Translations under genes and position numbers: made by a program
Shown: positions 57,230 through 64,000 of the stretch, piece by piece
How positions within the stretch are numbered: position 1 is the first letter of the stretch
Layout of the letters: each line of letters opens with the position of its first letter
Notes under the pieces: model-generated
The model's database searches: none
What the model was told of the DNA's origin: nothing
The model's input: only the letters and a program-made list of their open reading frames with translations
NCBI RefSeq assembly: GCF_963678635.1
Contig: NC_087062.1
Span: forward strand, 98,511,705 to 98,575,704
Length of the DNA: 64,000 nucleotides
Reading direction: 5' to 3'
Source: Symsagittifera roscoffensis
Lineage: Eukaryota > Xenacoelomorpha > Acoela > Convolutidae

Positions 57230-59326
57230 TAAAATTGTGTTACAATTAAAAAATTTCGTCAAAAGTTATTTTGTCAATTATTGTTCCCAGTACGCATGCG
57301 TCTTTCGCATTATATTGCCAGGGAGATTCAAACCAAGGTTACAAACAGACCCGGCAATAATCCTAATAGGAGCTAGGGAGTCTACTACCGTTACTTCCAC
57401 AAAAGCTGCTTACTAACAGCCCGTGGAACGAGCGTTAAATCGTCTGGTCGCTTTTGATTGGTCCTGTAGAGGTGTCGCTCATGGTTCTAAAACAGACGGA
57501 ATGTAACTAGAAGAGAAACTCTGCTTTATAAGGGCATTCAGGTTTGAATGCCTAGAGAATCTCCCTGCACTTTTGAGGCAAGAAACACCAAAACAACCAT
57601 CTTCGGTAACGTCTTTTCCGCACACGCATTTATGCTGTTTGCAGATCTTTGAGCCTAATCGAAGTTCTATTGCAATTATGAAATGTTTGTTCGACATTTT
57701 CAATCTTTAAGTTTTGCACGGGATGACGTTCAACCATTGGGAGCCAATTCTGTCTTGAAACGCGTTGAGTCTTTTTACGTCCATTGGTTCCAGTCGTGAA
57801 ATCCAGTCTTTAATTTCGCTGTTAAATTTTTGGATTTCGTTTTCCGGAGCCATTTCAATTTTGCCAAGTTCAAACTCCCGTTTAAACGTATAATCATAGG
57901 TTCCATCCACATGCTCCAAACCATAAATTATGCTTAAGGCATTTTTCGCTCTTACGGTTGAGGATAAGAAAGCGGGTAAATTTAGCAGATGAGCGGAAGA
58001 AACGCCCAAGCCATCTTTGGCTGCCGCGAGAACTGCTTGTAAAAAATAGTTATTATCAATTTTCACATAAGTGACCTTGCTTAACGAATTTCTTAAAAAT
58101 TTGTCAAAGCGTTCCAAAAATAACGTTTTTTACAAAAAAGTAAGGGCGCGTACGCAAAAACTTAGGAGTTTTGGCATGCTAAAACAATTTCTCAGGAAAT
58201 AAAAACCATAATGGGCGTCTAGTTTGTCAATGGCATCCAAGAATTTTTCAAGCTCCTTTATTTTTTCATCCAGCTAAATGATATAGTCGTCGGCTAAATT
58301 TCAATCATCTAAAAGCCAGATGTTAGTTTTCTACTCCAACTGTTTGACTATTGTCTGAACTATTTCCGCAATAAAGGGTGGGGCTTCGGGATCACCTTGC
58401 TGTGTTCCGTCTTCTGACATTATGATAAAGCTTCCGTAAAAAGGGTAACACGGTTTACTATACGGCCAATGGGTGTAATTATACAATTCGGGGCGATTTG
58501 AAAAAACATGATTCATATGATTTCTCTATTAAGAGAGTGAAAGGCATTTTTAAAATCTAGTTTTGAAAAAACAGTGCATTTCGGATTGTCGTCGCGTTCA
58601 GTTAGGTTTCTAAACTAGCGTGCAGCTTTTTCTGCTTCCCATTTAGTACCGCATCCTACCTGTAATTTTCGAGAAAAAAATGTCGCTCGGAGAGGGCCTT
58701 GCTTCCAGCGAATTTAGACGCGATACATCTGAGCGTGTGGCCAATGGCAATCCGTCTCAACCCTCCGTCTATCTTTATGAGGGCTATAAGCTTTGCGCCG
58801 AAAAAGAAAGGTTTTAGGGGTTCAGTTATTTTGCCATCTTCAGTGAGGTTTACTAACTTAGTAAGCAATTTCAGATAACTAAATCCTGCACTGCCCTTCG
58901 ACTTACTAACAATATCTTTGAAAACGTGAGAAGATTTTTTATCCGGACTTGCTGATGATCCGTTCGGAAAGGACATTATCGCTTTGTATAGGTCGAATTC
59001 GAATACGAAAAAAAATATCCTAATTTTCTGAATTGGAGCTGCAGATTAGGCTCGCTTAGGAATAGGCTCGCTTAGGTTTGATAGTTATTATATGAAAAGG
59101 GAGCAATTTTGTTATCCGAAGCAGCAAGCCTTTTCTCTCCTTTTATATTTCCTTCATCGAGCTTTCTACTTAGAAGCCTTATTTTTTGCTCGAGGTCACA
59201 CAGAGTTGGGCTTGGAACTTGGGTATGGGGTTTTGGAGGTGACATCTCTTTTGCTCTAGTTTTTTTATTTATCAAAGAGCTCATACTTGTGGTCTGCTTG
59301 CGTCCACTTCTTTTCGGTTGCTGCAA
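57230..59326 (-). pseudogene. Decayed non-LTR element with RT and C-terminal restriction-like nuclease region
   Basis: Blocks occur in order on the minus strand: KLDEGNIKGEKRLAASDN (about 59130), LIALIKIDGGLRRIAIGHTL (about 58760), GTQQGDPEAPPFIAE (about 58400, the RT GQQGDP region), AAKDGLGVSSAHLLNLPAFL (about 57990), then a Cys/His motif (CKQHKCVCGKDV, LKSAGRFSRH) at 57660-57560 and an RPD-type block near 57440. This order recalls elements of the R2/R4/HERO kind with a C-terminal zinc finger and PD-(D/E)XK nuclease. The YADD motif falls in a broken part and is not visible. Frames shift repeatedly; non-functional. Confidence 0.6.
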
Positions 59327-59417
59327 AAAAAATCAAGAAAGACGTTACAAAAAGTACCCTTTTTTTAACATCTTCCACATTGTAGAAGTTGTCAATTATT
59401 TTGTTGTTATTTTAGAT

Positions 59418-59522
59418 GGGAACACGCGAGTCTTTTGGCACTCTTGACATTGTAGAAGGGAACACGCGAGTCTTTTGGCACTCTTGACATTGTAGAAGGG
59501 AACACGCAAGTCTTTTGATACT
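59418..59522. repeat. 40-bp tandem repeat, 2.6 copies
   Basis: GGGAACACGCGAGTCTTTTG begins units at 59418, 59458 and, with one change, 59498. The first two 40-bp units are identical. Confidence 0.95.
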
Positions 59523-59529
59523 CTCTTGA

Positions 59530-61280
59530 GTACTCGGACATTCGAGATGGCTGTTTTAACAGAATCATTACCTATTGTTGCTTTTTTTAACAGATTTTAC
59601 ATTGGGACGTTCGAACCGTTGGGTTTTTTAAGAGTCGCAAAAAAAATTTTACACAACTGATATGATTTAAAATAGAACAATCACATTCAATCCAATTTAT
59701 CAGTCCTGAGGGTTTTAAGCAGTCTTTGCTTGTACACCCTTGGTTGTTTTTTCTCATCTTGACGCAGCTTAAAGGTTGAAAAAAAGGCTTTTGACTGAAC
59801 TTTAGGGGACTGACTAACCCTTGATAAGCGGTTAGTGGGAATTTTTTTATTTCAGCAAATAAAAAAATAAAATAATTTCATTTAAATTTTTAAATTTGAA
59901 TTTGCAAGATTTAATTTTTTCGCTTCTTGAATGCAAAATGAAATTGAACGCTTTTTTCAAAACTGGACAATCTTTGCCTTAATCCACTAGCTGTGTTGAA
60001 TGATTCCTTCGCCTTTTGATGATAGTTATAAATCGCTCTGCTTCGGGGGAGCAATAACTGTCGGTGTATACAGTTTGCGTTCATCTTCTGTCACAGTTAT
60101 TGTTTTTGAGATTGCACAATTTCGATATGCGTGCGGCATATTTTGTCTGATTTGACATTTTCATTCGTGAAAGGGGGATGATTTTGGTTATTTATATTTG
60201 TTTTGTTTCTTCCGTTTATGTGTGCTGTTAAATTCTATGTTCTGTCTCCGTTTCAATCAGCACTTCATGATTAAGTGTTAGCTGAGGTTCCGTCATTTTG
60301 TATTTGGCTCATGGCATAGTTTCATTCTTGGGGCAAAAAAAAAAGAAAACTTCTGGACATATTTGAAAATATTTTAGATTTGTTATCTTTCAAAACGCAG
60401 TTTATCAGAGGCAAAAACGTTCAGCCGTTTTCAAGAACAGGAAACAAAATTTTCTTTATAGAATTTCGAATTTTGGAGGCATGCAAAAGTATCGGTTTGT
60501 GATAAAAATATAAACGCAAAATTTTCAACACGCATTTAAAATGTTTGAAAGCGTGCTTTTTTTCCGTAGTTTGATTGATATAACTTTCACAAAACGTGAA
60601 AATTTTGCTCAGAAATTAATGCATTTTTGTAGGAAAATCAAATTGGTTGGCCTTGGAAAAAGTTTCGATATTCAATATCCGATTTTATGAATTAATTACT
60701 TGATTTGTTGTTATTTCACTGTAATTTCGAGTTCAGATTTTTTGCTTAAATTTTAAATATTTTAGCGTTTTGAGAGCGTTTCGTTTGCTAATGCTTCTTC
60801 ATATTGTCCTTCAGCAAATATTTTCCAATTCATGTGGGTGCTTGCATTAATAGTTTTTTTATGCCTGAATTTCACGTGTGGGAATATTTTGCTTGCGCAT
60901 GTTGTTTCTTTCTTTCGAGCTGTCGATGGAGCATCTGTCCGCTGTGCCAATTGTTTTTGAAATGGTGGCTCCCCAATGTTTCTTTTTTTTGTGCTGTACT
61001 GCATTTCCTCCGCTATTTCTTCCCCGGAACGTGACGTCCAAAAAATGGAACTATTTGCAAGTGAAACAAGGATGGCCAATTGCTGTGGAAGTAGCACAGA
61101 AGGGTCCGACCATTTGAATAAAAAATAGAAAAAACCAATGGCTTAGTGGTGCGATTCGAGAACTATGCGATTGCGTTGAAAAAAAGTGAGATGGGCATGA
61201 TCGACATCACCTGTCTTCAGAAAATGGATAAGAAACAAAAAATGAAAAAAAATAAATAAAATAAAAGAAATAAAAAGAAA
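59530..61280. other. AT-rich DNA, no confident gene
   Basis: No recognised gene or transposon. The minus strand is open for about 110 codons at 60762-61097 without an ATG start and without a recognised domain; overlapping ORFs also exist on the plus strand there, so coding is doubtful. Confidence 0.4.
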
Positions 61281-61466
61281 ATAAACAAAGAGTTTTAAAT
61301 CAGTAATTTCAAATTTTTCTCTAAATTATTTTTTGCAAAATAAGCGCTAAATGTTCAGACATGGTCAGACAAATAAACAAAGAGTTTTAAATCAGTAATT
61401 TCAAATTTTTCTCTAAATTCTTTTTTTTTGCAAAAACAGCGCTAAATGATCAGACATGATCAGACA
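61281..61466. repeat. Tandem repeat, two units of about 92 bp
   Basis: ATAAACAAAGAGTTTTAAAT starts units at 61281 and 61373; they differ by a few substitutions and T-run length and both end in a GATCAGACA-like sequence. Confidence 0.92.
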
Positions 61467-61659
61467 CGGTAAATAGTCTTCTTTATAGTAAAATCAACAT
61501 TTTTTAATCCTAGAAATCTTAACGAAAGAAATTTTCATTTAACGAGCGATACTCGATCACGTTAGTGGCTCAAAATCAGTGTTTTGTTTTACTTTTGCTG
61601 CTTGTAATTTTACTAACCTTGGTTTCTTATGTTTTTTTTTCTTGATGTTTTTTTTTCGG

Positions 61660-63860
61660 TGAAAAAACGTTTCATTCTACCCAAATGATTTCGGCTTAGT
61701 TTTTATCGGCTTAGTGCCTAATTTTGAGCTATGAAAGTTGTTTTCAGCTAAAAATTGCACATAATGCTAAAAATTTCTAAATTTTCATGTTCAGCAACAA
61801 TTTTTGTCGGCTTTTTCTTCTTTTCTTTTTCCCCTCGAAGCTCAACTTTTACTCTGTGCTATCATTTTTTTTTGTTATAAGTATAAAAATTATCTTTTTT
61901 GGACAATATAAAAACTATTCTCTGAAACTTCATTGTCTTGATATGCTATATATTTTTTTACATAAAGAATTGGCGTGTTTTATGTTGGGTTCGGACTAAA
62001 TTATAATTCTTTATGAATAATGGAACGGACTTCATTGTTTTTTTTTTGGATAATTTTTTGAGAATTTAATGCTTTGTTCTCGCCAATGTATTTTTGCCCT
62101 GGCGATAAGCTAGGTTATTGCAATCGGTTACTAGAATTTTTCCCCCGTAATCAATTTTGTTCATAAAATAATCATTTTGAAAGGAATGGTAATTATCACT
62201 TCTGACATGATCAAATTCTTGACTTTCAAATAAAACTACCATAGTTTAAGTAGTAATTAGGTAAAGACTGTCTTAGGTGGTAATTTTTTTTTTAAAAGGT
62301 CAATTAAAATGGGCCCTTCCGTCATGCGACGGTACGTGCACAGGTTGGATAGGGCCGTACCAACGCTATATAAATACATCGGCAAAATTTTATGAATAAA
62401 TCAAGTCGATTTTAATGCATCCAGAGAGTTGTCAATTAAAATCTACCCTCCTCGATTATAGCACAGTTAAAATTGTCTATGTTGGACGTATTTTTAAGTT
62501 TTTTGCACCCTCTAAGGCAGAGGATTGCACTCCTCAAAATTGCAAAACTTATATTTGTTTTAGGTGGTAATTAATTTGTAAAAAAATTTCAATTCTTTTT
62601 TCGGGTTCGTGGTTTTCGTCCTAGTTTCTGTCGGTTCATTTTTCTGTTTTTAAACGCACACTATTTTATCTAGTAGAGTTTTTTGACATTTTTTAAAGCA
62701 AGTTGTTTGTTCCCATTTGAACAATTTTTTACTATAACTGAAAGTTCAATAATTTGTAAATGTAACAAGTCTGATTTTGCGCAATTTTTTAAAAAAAATT
62801 TCTAATAATTAAACAGTTTGTTATTTCGGCTTAATCAACTTATATTGCGTAATTTTGAGGGCAAAATATATTCGTATAGGATCATGTGCTTCGTATAGGA
62901 TCATGATGATTCGTAAAAACTTTTGAAACTTCATGAACTTCTTAAAGACAATAGTTTTGTTTTCGGCGCAATAAGTTTCGACCCGAAATGTTTCGCTTTT
63001 GTTGCCGTTCCGTGAATGATTTGCAATTGTTTTTAAATCTAATATATATTTCAATACATACAACTATGAAGTTTTGCAATTTATATTTTCAAATAATTTT
63101 TTGAACACAACTTTAAAGATTTTTTTTGTTTTCTGTCTTTTTTTTCTACTGGATCAATACTGGCTGTTGTGTTCTGCACGAGTTTTCATCAGAATGAGTT
63201 TCAGTTTTAAACATACATTTGAAAATTTCGGGTATTGTTTTCTGGCGTTTTGTCAATTTTTTTTACAAGTCAGATGGCTTTGTGTATTGCAAGTGGCTTG
63301 AAGCTCAGCTTCGCCTCTGTGTGATGTTTAACCTTGCGATAAGCAAGGGCATTGCAAACGGGTACTAGAATTTTTTCCCGTAAATAATTTTGTTCACATA
63401 TTTCAGCATGCAAGCAGTAGTTGAAATGCATGCAGTATGTGCGTCGCTTTGCGCTCATTGGTCTATAACTCCCACTCTTTTTCCTTTTTAGTGTTTCTCC
63501 AATAAATTTGCAGTTCAAATTTTCTTAATGATATTTCTTTGGTTATTTTTGGTCGTCTTAGTTTCCGCTTTCTTTCTACCATCTAACTAGATCGCTTCTT
63601 GGATTTTTAGTTTTTTCCCCTTATAGTTGCTTTTAGTGTTCTGATTTACGTCTGCTGTTTGTTTTTAATTTTTAAAACTTTGACATCGTACAAATTTCTT
63701 TTTTTTGTGTGTTTTAGTTTCGCTTTAAAAGTTTGTTTTGCCCAAATAATTTCGGTCTATTTTTATCGGCTAAGTGACCTAATTTTGAGTCGTTTCAATA
63801 GAAACATATTTTTGGCTCACCTCTCAATTGCACAAACTGCTGAAAATCTTAAATGAACTT
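61660..63860. repeat. Diverged dispersed repeats in the right-end region
   Basis: Two sequence blocks each occur twice in direct orientation. A block with TTTTTATCGGCTTAGTGCC lies at about 61670-61790 and 63735-63860. A block with GCGATAAGC...TACTAGAATTTTT lies at about 62100-62185 and 63335-63405. Spacing differs, so this is a rearranged repeat array rather than a simple tandem. No gene is recognised within it. Confidence 0.5.
62311..62377 (+). promoter_or_regulatory. Isolated GC-rich hairpin block with TATA-like box
   Basis: In otherwise very AT-rich DNA, 62311-62355 is GC-rich and can form CCGTC-ATGC-GACGG (62319-62332) and GGTAC/GTACC pairings. A TATATAAATA sequence follows at 62368-62377. 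It might be a promoter or a small structured RNA; unconfirmed. Confidence 0.25.
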
Positions 63861-64000
63861 GTAGTTCAAGTTTTTCTTGACAACCGTTTTTTCGACTTTT
63901 TTTTTAAATTTTTGGCTCGAGCTCGATAGCTTTTGTCGTATTTTATATCGACCTGATTTTGCGTTTTCCAACGAGCGAAAAAAAAATGTGTGTGTGCTTG

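Noticed and set aside
57280-57480. tRNA or rRNA gene in the GC-richer stretch
   Set aside because: No cloverleaf or conserved box elements; it is better explained as the nuclease end of the non-LTR relic.
60762-61117. Host gene at 60762-61117
   Set aside because: Overlapping ORFs on both strands, no ATG on the longer one, no recognised domain and no splice structure.

Overview
The window comes from an AT-rich eukaryotic nuclear genome, most likely an invertebrate animal. Nearly everything recognisable is mobile DNA: a Ty3/Gypsy-type element with a captured glycoprotein gene, a Penelope-like element, a non-LTR element with a C-terminal nuclease region, a second non-LTR reverse transcriptase fragment and a possible copia fragment. 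There are no bacterial operons, ribosome binding sites or tRNA/rRNA genes, and no conserved host gene that I can name. The species cannot be fixed from this sequence.

Centrepiece (24738-43149, minus strand): a complete insertion of an unusually large (18.4 kb) LTR retrotransposon. It has two LTRs of 411 and 437 bp (TG...CA ends, about 97% identical by eye), a 4-bp target duplication CAAC, and a primer-binding site 2 nt inside the 5' LTR. In transcription order it carries: a 1.26 kb leader; a 143-aa ORF overlapping a 500-aa ORF; gag with a CCHC knuckle, in frame with the 500-aa ORF after one stop; a protease-like region; RT/RNase H; integrase with a GPY-type tail; a 79-aa hydrophobic ORF ending at a splice donor; a 369-codon Pro/Ser-rich ORF; a signal-peptide-bearing envelope gene resembling chuvirus-type glycoproteins; a long post-envelope ORF region; a conserved GC-rich block; and a 157-aa basic ORF next to the 3' LTR. 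Many coding parts are broken by single-base indels or stops.

Left end (1-13375): a second, older copy of the same family lies on the plus strand. It is 5'-truncated inside integrase and keeps its 3' LTR (12998-13375). A 3.4 kb integrase-to-envelope segment of it is tandemly duplicated (copy A 1839-5088, copy B from 5088). An unrelated LTR element is inserted at the left edge of copy A; its short LTR and a 517-codon open gag-like ORF run off the window at base 1.

Middle (13376-24737): a decayed non-LTR reverse transcriptase interrupted by a 200-N gap, then a remarkable set of inverted repeats. These are a 168-bp palindrome, two mini-elements with GTTCCGAC termini and an identical hairpin, a palindrome of about 5.1 kb with 2.5 kb arms, a TTGTATGAT hairpin with iterated motifs, and a cluster of GAGCGGTTT motifs that recurs at the centre of the big palindrome.

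Right part (43150-64000): a 5.1-5.4 kb tandem duplication (44795-49912 and 49923-55350) contains a small four-helix membrane-protein ORF, open in copy 1 and nonsense-mutated in copy 2. It also holds a copia RNase H-like scrap and the 5' part of a Penelope-like element whose RT region continues to about 56640. A decayed minus-strand non-LTR element (57230-59326) follows. The last 4.5 kb is low-complexity, repeat-bearing DNA in which I see no convincing gene.
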